Below are positions 1 to 6,587 of a stretch of 32,281 nt of DNA, one piece after another (within the stretch, counting starts at the first letter, position 1; each line of letters starts with the position of its first letter). A program made the position numbers and the translations under genes. Under the pieces are notes generated by a model that saw only the letters and a program-made list of their open reading frames with translations, did no database searches and was not told where the DNA came from. Source of the DNA: Bacteroidales bacterium (GTDB taxonomy: Bacteria > Bacteroidota > Bacteroidia > Bacteroidales > UBA932); assembly GCA_017617035.1 (NCBI GenBank), contig JAFZWV010000014.1, forward strand, positions 1 to 32,281. The letters are read 5' to 3'.

Positions 1-162
1 CCACACAAACCGATTATTGGCACTGATATCTTTTCGACTGGATGTGAAAAGCGACTTGCAATCCCTGCATTTGTATCGCTGATGACCGGCTCTAGAACCC
101 CATTTTATTACGTCAAGAGAACCACATTTTGGACACCTTTTACGACGTCTTATTTTTGCCAT
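1..162 (-). CDS. Transposase, N-terminal zinc-ribbon fragment (runs off the window)
   Basis: Reading the minus strand from the ATG at 162 gives 54 codons that run off the left edge with no stop. The peptide starts MAKIRRRKRCPKCGS and carries two CxxC pairs (CPKC and CRDC) about 20 residues apart, followed by a basic stretch and NRFVW. This arrangement is the zinc-binding head found on transposases of the IS256 'variant Zn-binding' type common in Bacteroidales, and also on IS1/IS1595-like enzymes. It would bind the ends of its element. The catalytic domain is outside the window, so the family cannot be settled here. A 32-bp perfect palindrome lies 4 bp upstream of the start codon. The region is more AT-rich than the housekeeping genes to its right, consistent with a mobile origin. 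Confidence 0.6.
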   Translation of the reverse strand, partial: MAKIRRRKRCPKCGSLDVIKWGSRAGHQRYKCRDCKSLFTSSRKDISANNRFVW

Positions 163-166
163 ATCA

Positions 167-198
167 CTAAATAGATGAAACGCGTTTCATCTATTTAG
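167..198. repeat. 32-bp perfect palindrome upstream of the transposase
   Basis: The half-site CTAAATAGATGAAACG (167-182) is followed directly by its exact reverse complement (183-198). Pairing can continue outward through an ATATA/TATAT-like segment if two bases (CA) are bulged. It sits just upstream of the transposase start, so it may be an operator, part of the element's terminal repeat, or a cruciform target. The other end of the element is not in the window, so the role is inferred from position only. Confidence 0.7.
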
Positions 199-265
199 AT
201 ATAATTCTCTATAAATCAAAGGGTTATACCAGGTCTCACCAACCGAAAATGTCCATTAAACCACG

Positions 266-288
266 AAAAAAGCAGGCCTGAGCCTGCT
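266..288 (-). terminator. Intrinsic terminator of the tRNA-Pro/tRNA-Ser transcript
   Basis: On the minus strand AGCAGGC and GCCTGCT form a 7-bp stem with a short loop, followed by a run of U (the A run at 266-271 on the plus strand). It lies 6 nt past the 3' end of tRNA-Pro, as expected for the end of the two-tRNA transcript. Confidence 0.75.
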
Positions 289-293
289 TTGTG

Positions 294-366
294 TCTGGAT
301 GACTGGACTTGAACCAGCGACCTCCTGGTCCCTAACCAGGTGCGCTACCAACTGCGCCACATCCAG
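294..366 (-). tRNA. tRNA-Pro (anticodon AGG)
   Basis: The minus strand folds as a complete cloverleaf of 73 nt: acceptor CTGGATG/CATCCAG with the C1-G72 pair typical of bacterial tRNA-Pro, discriminator A, D arm GCGC/GCGC, anticodon stem CCTGG/CCAGG and T arm GCTGG/CCAGT. The anticodon loop is TTAGGGA, which places AGG at positions 34-36 and G at 37, as tRNA-Pro requires. A at position 34 is unusual for bacterial proline tRNAs, which normally carry G, U or C there. CCA is not encoded. It is transcribed after tRNA-Ser from the promoter at 512-542. Confidence 0.9.
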
Positions 367-376
367 AAATTTCAAG

Positions 377-461
377 CGGAGAGAGAGGGATTCGAACCCC
401 CGGACCCGTGAAGGTCAACAGTTTTCAAGACTGCCTCAATAGACCACTCTGACATCTCTCC
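377..461 (-). tRNA. tRNA-Ser (anticodon TGA)
   Basis: This is an 85-nt class II tRNA on the minus strand with acceptor GGAGAGA/TCTCTCC, discriminator G, anticodon stem GCAGT/ACTGT and loop CTTGAAA giving anticodon TGA, so it reads UCA. The extended variable arm (around TTGACC...GGGTCC) is the serine tRNA hallmark. CCA is not encoded. It is the first gene of the two-tRNA unit; a short G/C-rich hairpin at 474-500 lies in the leader to be removed by processing. Confidence 0.95.
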
Positions 462-511
462 AAAGGTCCGTGTCAGGTTTCTCGGCCCGGGCCAGACCTG
501 AAAATGGACTG

Positions 512-542
512 CAAAGATACATCTTTTCGCGAACACTGCAAA
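512..542 (-). promoter_or_regulatory. Bacteroidetes-type promoter for tRNA-Ser/tRNA-Pro
   Basis: On the minus strand TTTG (542-539) is separated by 19 nt from TATCTTTG (519-512). This matches the Bacteroidetes sigma-ABfr consensus TTTG-N19-21-TAnnTTTG closely. Transcription would start near 505, about 45 nt before tRNA-Ser. Confidence 0.8.
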
Positions 543-552
543 TTTTTTTCGT

Positions 553-560
553 TAACTTTG
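553..560 (+). promoter_or_regulatory. -7 element of the glnA promoter
   Basis: TAACTTTG fits TAnnTTTG and lies 37 nt before the glnA start codon, giving a short leader. I see no good -33 TTTG at the proper distance, so regulation by an activator is possible but unproven. Confidence 0.55.
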
Positions 561-597
561 CAATCCCGCGTACAAAGCGGACCGTACACTGAAACTT

Positions 598-2106
598 ATG
601 GATAAAAAGGTAGCTCTTAATCCCAATGCGGTTGTAGCCGCTCTCCGTAAAACTCCGGAGACGTTTACCAAACAAGATATAATCAATTACGTTGTCGAAC
701 ACGGCATCAAGATGCTCGACTTCATGTACCCGGCCGAGGACGGCAGAGTCAAGACCCTGAACTTCGTCATCAACGACCTGGAGTATCTGGAGACCATTCT
801 TCAGGAGGGTGAGAGGGTTGACGGATCGAGTCTTTTCCCCTCGTTCGTTCAGCCCGGCAGCTCAGACCTTTACGTCGTTCCGCGCTATCGTACGGCTTTC
901 GTGGATCCGTTCCAGGAAATCCCCACTATCGTGATGCTCTGCTCGTTCTTCGATAAGGACGGTCAGCCCTTCGAGTGCGATCCGGCATGGACCCTTGCCC
1001 GCGCGGAAGAAGCGTTCTTCGCATCGACCGGTTTTACTTTCGAGGCCATGGCGGAACTGGAGTACTACGTCATCTCCGACGCAGATCCGCTCTACCCCGG
1101 AACAGAGCAGAAGGGTTACCATGAGACCGAGCCGTTCGCGAAGATGAACGACTTCCGTCGCAAGTGTATGGAACTTATCGCCCAGACCGGAGGTCACATC
1201 AAATATGGCCATTCGGAGGTAGGAACTTTTACCCTCGACGGCAAGGTCTACGAGCAGAACGAAATCGAGTTCCTGCCCGATCCGGTGGAGACGGCCGCAG
1301 ACCAGATTCTGCTTGCGAAATGGGTTATCCGCAATCTGGCGTACCAGTGGGGACTCGACGTTACTTTCGCCCCTAAGATCATAGTCGGCGAGGCCGGCAG
1401 CGGCATGCACATCCACATGCGCATAATGAACGACGGCCGCAACTGCATGACCGAGGGCGGAGAGATATCCGAAGTCGCCCGTCGCGCTATCGCCGGAATG
1501 ATGGTCCTGGCTCCGTCAATCACCGCCTTCGGCAACAAGAACCCCACCTCATTCTTCCGTCTGGTACCCCATCAGGAGGCGCCTACGAACGTGTGCTGGG
1601 GCGATTGCAACCGCTCGGCGCTTGTCCGCGTTCCGCTCGGTTGGAGGGGCGGCAGGAGCCTCGCAGCGCTCGCCAATCCGCTGGAGCCGGATACCACGAT
1701 TGAATCCCTCAAGCAGACGGTCGAAATGCGCTCGCCCGACGGTTCGGCCGACATCTACCAGTTGATGGCCGCGCTCTGCGTCGCCTGCCGCTATGGACTT
1801 GAACTCGACCCGAAGACCGCGCTCGCGCTGGCAGACGAAAAATACGTCGCTCTGGATATTCACAAAAAGGAAGGAGAGGCTGTCCTCGCGCGTCTGGACG
1901 CGCTTCCGGCCAGTTGCGCCGCCTCGGCAGATTGCCTCGAAAAAGTCCGTCAGATTTACGAGTCCTGCGGTGTATTCTCGCCGCGCATGATCGACGGCGT
2001 ACTTCACGCCCTGCGCGCCTTTGGCGACGCCGATCTCCATAAGCGCGTCGACGCTGACGCGTCCCTGATGAAGGAGTACGTCGACAAGTTCTTCTACTGC
2101 GGGTAA
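598..2106 (+). CDS. glnA: Glutamine synthetase, GSI-like (502 aa)
   Basis: It catalyses ATP-dependent amidation of glutamate to glutamine, the entry point of ammonium into metabolism, in the cytoplasm. The protein has the N-terminal beta-grasp region with DGSS at residues 75-78. The catalytic domain follows, with metal and substrate motifs ELEYY, NEIEFLPD, GSGMHIHM and NPTSFFRLVP, and then the arginine-rich ATP/glutamate segment around EAPTNVCWGDCNRSALVRVP and EMRSPDGSAD. Length is slightly above the usual ~470 aa of classical GSI, as in the ~500-aa Bacteroidales form. The Tyr of the enterobacterial adenylylation loop is not recognisable, so control is probably transcriptional or by feedback. 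The start at 598 is supported by the -7 box 37 nt upstream. A hairpin terminator follows within 25 nt. No operon partner is seen. Confidence 0.95.
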   Translation: MDKKVALNPNAVVAALRKTPETFTKQDIINYVVEHGIKMLDFMYPAEDGRVKTLNFVINDLEYLETILQEGERVDGSSLFPSFVQPGSSDLYVVPRYRTAFVDPFQEIPTIVMLCSFFDKDGQPFECDPAWTLARAEEAFFASTGFTFEAMAELEYYVISDADPLYPGTEQKGYHETEPFAKMNDFRRKCMELIAQTGGHIKYGHSEVGTFTLDGKVYEQNEIEFLPDPVETAADQILLAKWVIRNLAYQWGLDVTFAPKIIVGEAGSGMHIHMRIMNDGRNCMTEGGEISEVARRAIAGMMVLAPSITAFGNKNPTSFFRLVPHQEAPTNVCWGDCNRSALVRVPLGWRGGRSLAALANPLEPDTTIESLKQTVEMRSPDGSADIYQLMAALCVACRYGLELDPKTALALADEKYVALDIHKKEGEAVLARLDALPASCAASADCLEKVRQIYESCGVFSPRMIDGVLHALRAFGDADLHKRVDADASLMKEYVDKFFYCG

Positions 2107-2127
2107 CCGCAAGATGTTTTATCAAGC

Positions 2128-2160
2128 ACCCGGGTTCTGTACAAAGTCCCCGGGTTTTTT
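2128..2160 (+). terminator. glnA terminator, also the first hairpin of the upstream REP-like element
   Basis: ACCCGGG (2128-2134) pairs with CCCGGGT (2149-2155), followed by six T. It fits an intrinsic terminator for glnA. The same segment aligns with the hairpin after the RAYT gene, so it is also part of a repeated mobile palindrome. Confidence 0.65.
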
Positions 2161-2257
2161 GTGCAAGATGGAACCGAAGAGGTGGGATCATGTACAACAA
2201 ATGCCGTGTATCGATGATTCGCGTACAAGGTCCGGGCATTTTGGTCCCACCTTGTAC
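2128..2257 (+). repeat. REP/BIME-like element, copy upstream of the RAYT operon
   Basis: The ~130-bp unit has a CCCGGG hairpin followed by a long imperfect inverted repeat: GTGCAAGATGGAACC (2161-2175) against GGTCCCACCTTGTAC (2243-2257), 12 of 15 positions complementary. Internal blocks CATGTAC and TACAAGGTC also occur in the same order in the copy at 3729-3862. The two copies are direct repeats around the transposase operon, the arrangement expected of a RAYT and its target palindromes. Confidence 0.75.
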
Positions 2258-2376
2258 GTTTTGTCTTGGTGGTTGGCGATAATATGCATATCTTGCATTA
2301 GAATTCTACAGCAAGAGGCCGCGCTCTGCGTATGAAAAACTTCCGCGGAATACCTAATCTTATAGTCTAATCCTTT

Positions 2377-2787
2377 ATGAAACAATTACTTGAACTTGTC
2401 ATCATGGATGACGGCACGCTTGACCTTAAGTGCCACAACGAAGAACTTGCAAACAATTATTTCTCGAAAAAGCCGAAGGTGTTCGACAAACAACTGAAAA
2501 AGCTCATTTCAAAGATGGTAAAGATCATGTGGGGAGAGAAAAAAACCGGAATCAGCAGATTGATCAGGGTCTTGAGCATGGCAGAAATGTGCGCTGGTGC
2601 AGAACCATATGTCCAGGCTGAAGAATTCTGGTCCAACATGATGTTCAGCCTCATACCTCGAGTTGAATCTTTTGCAAACGAAGAGAAGCGTAAGTACTCC
2701 CATTACTGTGGAGCGAAGGAACGTCCGGTTACTTTTGTTAACGCTTCAGCATTCAATCTGGATTACCGTTTTAAGAACAAAAACTGA
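2377..2787 (+). CDS. Hypothetical protein, first gene of the RAYT operon (136 aa)
   Basis: I do not recognise the family. The protein is small and lysine-rich (KKPKVFDKQLKKLISKM in the first half), lacks a signal peptide or membrane segment, and ends in a basic tail. Two cysteines and a histidine near HYCGAKE are too few for a zinc finger. Its stop codon shares one base with the start of the next gene (TGATG at 2785-2789), so the two are almost certainly co-translated, which points to a partner role in transposition or in its control. Codon use and base composition are more AT-rich than in glnA and alaS on either side, in line with horizontal acquisition. No clear TAnnTTTG box precedes it; an ATG-proximal AT-rich stretch is all that is seen. 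The start at 2377 is the first in-frame ATG. Confidence 0.7.
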   Translation: MKQLLELVIMDDGTLDLKCHNEELANNYFSKKPKVFDKQLKKLISKMVKIMWGEKKTGISRLIRVLSMAEMCAGAEPYVQAEEFWSNMMFSLIPRVESFANEEKRKYSHYCGAKERPVTFVNASAFNLDYRFKNKN

Positions 2788-3710
2788 TGACCTTTGTCAA
2801 AGCTGTTGTCAGGAGGCTTCCTGACGGAACTCAGTCCAGGGTATTACCATTTCACATCAGTTTCGAGGGTCTGGAGAAAAACATCATTTGCCGGGACGAA
2901 CAAGATTGTGACTTAATGGTTAAGACTATCGTCGTATGTTCCAGAAAGAAGAACGTTATCATAATAATCTATGCGGTGGCTTCCAATCACGCACATATTG
3001 CTGTTCTTGCCAAAACATATCGTGATGCGATTTCCTATGCAGAAGAAGTAAAAAGGGTTTATTCCATGCACTTTCGGCATAAATACGGCGAAGCCAAAAT
3101 CCTCAAGTACTCGGATATAAATGTTCAGTCCCTTGATACTGACTGGTATCTGAGAAATGCCTTGGCATACATTCCCCGCAATGCATATGATAACGGAGCT
3201 GAAAATATTGCCGACTATAAATGGACAGGATTCAGGGCTTTTTTCAGAAAAGACGTGCCCGTTGGTACGAGACCGGTATCGTCCATGACGGTCAGGGAGT
3301 GGCGTAATATTATCCACACGGGGGACAACCTTTCAGATACGAGGTGGACGGTAAATTCTGAAGACGAATTGGAGCCATACAGTTTTTGTGATACGGAATA
3401 TCTTGAGCAGGCATTCAACGGAGATGAGGCTTTTTTCTACAAATGCGTTGGAGGTGTGAATGTAGCGGAAATGATCGAAAAACTGGTAGTTTCGCCCCGG
3501 ACAAGAAAAACTGATTCCGAGTTTATTAAAGAACTGGATGCTGTGGCGCAAAGATGGTTTTTCACCAATGCGAGAAGTCTAACTTCGGAGCAGAAAGCAA
3601 GACTGTTGCCGTATGTATTCAGAACGATGAAAACCACTATCCCGCAAATGGCTCGTGCGTTGGGTATGGAGCGGGATGACATCAAACGACTGCTGAATCT
3701 GACGGCCTAA
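2787..3710 (+). CDS. REP-associated tyrosine transposase (Y1/HUH superfamily, 307 aa)
   Basis: It is predicted to cut and join single-stranded DNA at palindromic REP sequences through a covalent 5'-phosphotyrosine. The HUH metal-binding motif is NHAHI with histidines at residues 68 and 70, preceded by a hydrophobic beta strand (VIIIIYAVAS). The likely nucleophile is Tyr128 in AYIPRNAY, the position of the YxxRNP-like motif in RAYT/IS200-type enzymes. The Y1 domain takes about residues 15-150. The remaining ~150 residues are an extra C-terminal part ending in a helix-turn-helix-like stretch (TIPQMARALGMERDDIKRLL), which could recognise the palindrome. RAYTs usually occur as single non-transposing copies flanked by their REPs, and here both flanks hold related palindromic repeats. 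It overlaps the preceding small gene by one base. The name RAYT rests on motifs and context; an IS200/IS605-like TnpA is the alternative. Confidence 0.8.
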   Translation: MTFVKAVVRRLPDGTQSRVLPFHISFEGLEKNIICRDEQDCDLMVKTIVVCSRKKNVIIIIYAVASNHAHIAVLAKTYRDAISYAEEVKRVYSMHFRHKYGEAKILKYSDINVQSLDTDWYLRNALAYIPRNAYDNGAENIADYKWTGFRAFFRKDVPVGTRPVSSMTVREWRNIIHTGDNLSDTRWTVNSEDELEPYSFCDTEYLEQAFNGDEAFFYKCVGGVNVAEMIEKLVVSPRTRKTDSEFIKELDAVAQRWFFTNARSLTSEQKARLLPYVFRTMKTTIPQMARALGMERDDIKRLLNLTA

Positions 3711-3728
3711 TACCTGATTCTCGAAGAA

Positions 3729-3862
3729 ATCCCCGAGGATTCATACATAGTCCCCGGGGATTTTCGTACAAGGTGGAGTAAAAGATGAGTGACCATGTAC
3801 GCACAACATAAATGTGGGTGATTTCGTGTGCAAGGTCGCAGCTAAAGAGTTCCACCTTGTAC
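3729..3862 (+). repeat. REP/BIME-like element, copy downstream of the RAYT gene
   Basis: ATCCCCG (3729-3735) pairs with CGGGGAT (3755-3761). A perfect 12-bp inverted repeat follows, GTACAAGGTGGA (3766-3777) and TCCACCTTGTAC (3851-3862), enclosing CATGTAC and GTGCAAGGTC blocks. It aligns collinearly with 2128-2257. The first hairpin may also end RAYT transcription, and the alaS promoter begins 31 bp beyond the element. Confidence 0.75.
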
Positions 3863-3892
3863 ATTCATATAGGAATTCTCGCATCTATTTAC

Positions 3893-3900
3893 TATCTTTG
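3893..3900 (+). promoter_or_regulatory. -7 element of the alaS promoter
   Basis: TATCTTTG fits TAnnTTTG. Transcription would start near 3907, leaving a ~42-nt leader before the ATG at 3949. The leader contains a G/C-rich imperfect hairpin around 3912-3935. No clear -33 box is seen. Confidence 0.6.
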
Positions 3901-3948
3901 CACGCTTTTCCCCGTACGCGGGCGCGGAAGCGCGCAAAGACAGTGATT

Positions 3949-6576
3949 ATGATGACAGCAAAAGAAATACGAAGAAAGTTTTTGGAGTTCTTCGAATCGA
4001 AAGGACACACCGTGGTGCCTTCGGCTCCGATGGTGGTGAAGGGAGACCCGACCCTCATGTTTACGAATGCGGGTATGAACCAGTTCAAGGAGATATTCCT
4101 TGGAAATGCAAAGAAGAAGTGGGACAGAGCGGCAGACTCGCAGAAGTGTCTGCGCGTAAGCGGTAAACACAACGACCTGGAAGAGGTAGGACACGACACC
4201 TATCATCACACCATGTTCGAGATGCTCGGCAACTGGAGCTTCGGCGATTATTTCAAGAGCGAAGCTATCGACTGGGCCTGGGAGCTTCTTACCGAAGTCT
4301 ACAAAATCGACAAGAATCTTCTTTACGCTACGGTATTCGAAGGATGCAAGGAAGATGGAACCACCCTCGACGAAGAGGCTAAGACCGCATGGCTCAAGCA
4401 CCTCCCCGAGGACCATATCCTTCTTGGTAATAAACACGACAACTTCTGGGAGATGGGAGAGACCGGCCCCTGCGGCCCTTGCTCCGAGATCCATATCGAT
4501 ATCCGTACTCCCGAAGAGAAAGCTTCCGGCATTCTCGGCCGCGACCTTGTAAACAAGTCGGATCCCCACGTCATCGAAATCTGGAACATAGTCTTTATGC
4601 AGTATATGCGCATGGCCGATGGTCACCTCGAGAACCTGCCTGCGAAGAATATCGATACCGGTATGGGCTTCGAGCGTCTTTGCGCAGTGCTTCAGGGCAA
4701 GAACAGCAACTACGACTCCGACGTGTTCACCGGCATGCTGAACAAGATCGGCGAACTCTCCGGCCACAAATACGGCGAGTCGCAGAAGACCGACGTCGCA
4801 ATGAGGGTGATCGCGGACCACATCCGCGCCATCAGCTTCTCGATTGCCGACGGCCAGCTCCCCGGAAACGTCAAGGCAGGCTATGTAATTCGCAGGATCC
4901 TGCGCCGTGCAGTCCGCTACGGCTACACCTTCCTCGGCCTCAGCGAGCCCTTCCTCTGCCGCCTCGTGCCTCAGCTCGTAGACGACATGGGCGACGCATA
5001 CCCCGAGCTCAAGGCCCAGCAGAAGATAATCGAGTCCGTCATCCGCGAAGAGGAACTCGCTTTCCTCAGGACTCTGGACCGCGGTATCAAGCTTCTCGAC
5101 GACTACATGGGCAAGGCCAAGGATACGAAGGTCATCAAGGGCGTCGATGCATTCGTACTCTACGATACCTACGGCTTCCCGATCGACCTCACCCAGCTTA
5201 TCGCAGGCGAGAATGGCTACACTGTAGACCTCGAGGGATTCAACGTCGAGCTCCAGAAGCAGAAGGAGCGTGCGCGCAACGCGACCGCCAACGAATTCGG
5301 CGACTGGGTCGAGTATGCCGACGGCGAATCGCAGTTCGTCGGATATGACACGACTACCGTCGAGGGCGCGAAGCTCCTCAGGCAGCGCACCGTTGTCCAG
5401 AAGAACAAGAAGATGCTCCAGCTCGTCTTCGACAAGACCCCGTTCTACGGAGAGATGGGCGGTGAAGTGGGCGATACCGGATACATTGAGGCAAATGGCG
5501 AGCGCATCGCCATCCTCGACACCGTCAAGGAAAACGGCCTTACCGTCCACATCGCGGAGAAACTTCCCCAGAACTGCGAGGCCGCATTCAAACTGACAGT
5601 CGATGCAAAGCGTCGTCAGAATATTGCGAACAACCATTCATGTACACACCTCCTCGACCAGGCCCTGAGGGAAATCCTCGGAACCCATGTCGAGCAGAAG
5701 GGTTCGTTCGTCTCCGATACCCAGCTTCGCTTCGACTTCTCGCACTTTGAGAAACTCTCCGACGAGCAGATTCGCAAGGTGGAGAACCGCGTCAACGAGA
5801 TGATACGCGAGAACTACCTTCTCGAAGAAAAGCGCGACGCTACCATGGAAGAGGCCCAGAAGATGGGCGCTCTTGCCCTGTTCGGCGAGAAGTACGGCGA
5901 CAGTGTGCGCGTAGTTAAGTTCGGCCCCAGCGTCGAACTCTGCGGCGGATGCCACGTCAGCGCTACCGGTAAGATAGGCTTCTTCAAGATCGTTAGCGAA
6001 GGCGCTATCGCCGCTGGCGTACGCCGTATCGAGGCCGTCACCGGCGAGAATGCAGAGGCGTTCGTAGCCACCATGCAGGACATCATCAAGACCGCCCGCG
6101 CAGCGTTCAACAACGCTCCGGACCTTGTCGCGGCAATCCAGAAGCTTGTCCAGGACAATGCCGCCTTCAAGAAGCAGGCGGAAGAGTTCGCAAAGCAGAA
6201 GACCGCAGAGTTTGCGAAGGTTCTCTCGCAGAGAGCTAAGCTCGTGAACGGAATTAACCTCATCGTTATCGACCACACCGGCAGCGAAGAGCTCAACCCG
6301 ACTATTGTCAGGGAAGCCTCGCTCCTCCTCCAGAAGTCCCTTGAGAATACCGCCCTGGTGGCAGCTTTCGTCGCAGACGGTAAGCCGTCGCTAGCAGTAA
6401 TGTACTCGCAGGACCTTGTCGCGAAAGGCAAGAATGCGGGCGCAGACATACGCGAGGGCGCGAAGTTCATCCAGGGAGGCGGCGGCGGACAGCCCGGTCT
6501 CGCAACCGCCGGCGGAAAGAATCCGGATGGCATAAAAGATGCATTGGAAGCGCTTATAGCAGCAGCCACAAAATAA
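3949..6576 (+). CDS. alaS: Alanine--tRNA ligase (875 aa)
   Basis: It charges tRNA-Ala with alanine and edits mischarged Ser/Gly. The class II catalytic core shows TNAGMNQFK, the motif-2 region [29 protein letters not shown] and DTGMGFERL. The editing domain carries the zinc ligands HSCTH (HxxxH) and CGGCH, with the following [18 protein letters not shown]. The C-Ala domain ends in a glycine-rich [15 protein letters not shown] motif. The length matches the family (~875 aa). The open frame extends back to 3814, but the promoter box at 3893-3900 lies inside that extension and homology starts at [15 protein letters not shown] therefore choose the ATG pair at 3949/3952. It is followed after 11 nt by the LptG-Fmt fusion and probably starts a long transcript. 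Confidence 0.96.
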   Translation: MMTAKEIRRKFLEFFESKGHTVVPSAPMVVKGDPTLMFTNAGMNQFKEIFLGNAKKKWDRAADSQKCLRVSGKHNDLEEVGHDTYHHTMFEMLGNWSFGDYFKSEAIDWAWELLTEVYKIDKNLLYATVFEGCKEDGTTLDEEAKTAWLKHLPEDHILLGNKHDNFWEMGETGPCGPCSEIHIDIRTPEEKASGILGRDLVNKSDPHVIEIWNIVFMQYMRMADGHLENLPAKNIDTGMGFERLCAVLQGKNSNYDSDVFTGMLNKIGELSGHKYGESQKTDVAMRVIADHIRAISFSIADGQLPGNVKAGYVIRRILRRAVRYGYTFLGLSEPFLCRLVPQLVDDMGDAYPELKAQQKIIESVIREEELAFLRTLDRGIKLLDDYMGKAKDTKVIKGVDAFVLYDTYGFPIDLTQLIAGENGYTVDLEGFNVELQKQKERARNATANEFGDWVEYADGESQFVGYDTTTVEGAKLLRQRTVVQKNKKMLQLVFDKTPFYGEMGGEVGDTGYIEANGERIAILDTVKENGLTVHIAEKLPQNCEAAFKLTVDAKRRQNIANNHSCTHLLDQALREILGTHVEQKGSFVSDTQLRFDFSHFEKLSDEQIRKVENRVNEMIRENYLLEEKRDATMEEAQKMGALALFGEKYGDSVRVVKFGPSVELCGGCHVSATGKIGFFKIVSEGAIAAGVRRIEAVTGENAEAFVATMQDIIKTARAAFNNAPDLVAAIQKLVQDNAAFKKQAEEFAKQKTAEFAKVLSQRAKLVNGINLIVIDHTGSEELNPTIVREASLLLQKSLENTALVAAFVADGKPSLAVMYSQDLVAKGKNAGADIREGAKFIQGGGGGQPGLATAGGKNPDGIKDALEALIAAATK

Positions 6577-6587
6577 GCCCCTGAAGG

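Noticed and set aside
474-500. G/C-rich inverted repeat between the tRNA promoter and tRNA-Ser as a terminator or riboswitch
   Set aside because: There is no T run in either useful direction. It is better explained as a short 5' leader hairpin removed during tRNA processing.
3814-3948. Upstream extension of alaS by 45 codons
   Set aside because: The extension covers the REP-like arm and the promoter box; homology starts at [10 protein letters not shown].
3892-5637. Long antisense open frame (581 codons) opposite alaS
   Set aside because: It is fully antisense to a conserved gene with G/C-rich third positions, shows no known motif, and has no promoter or proper start context.
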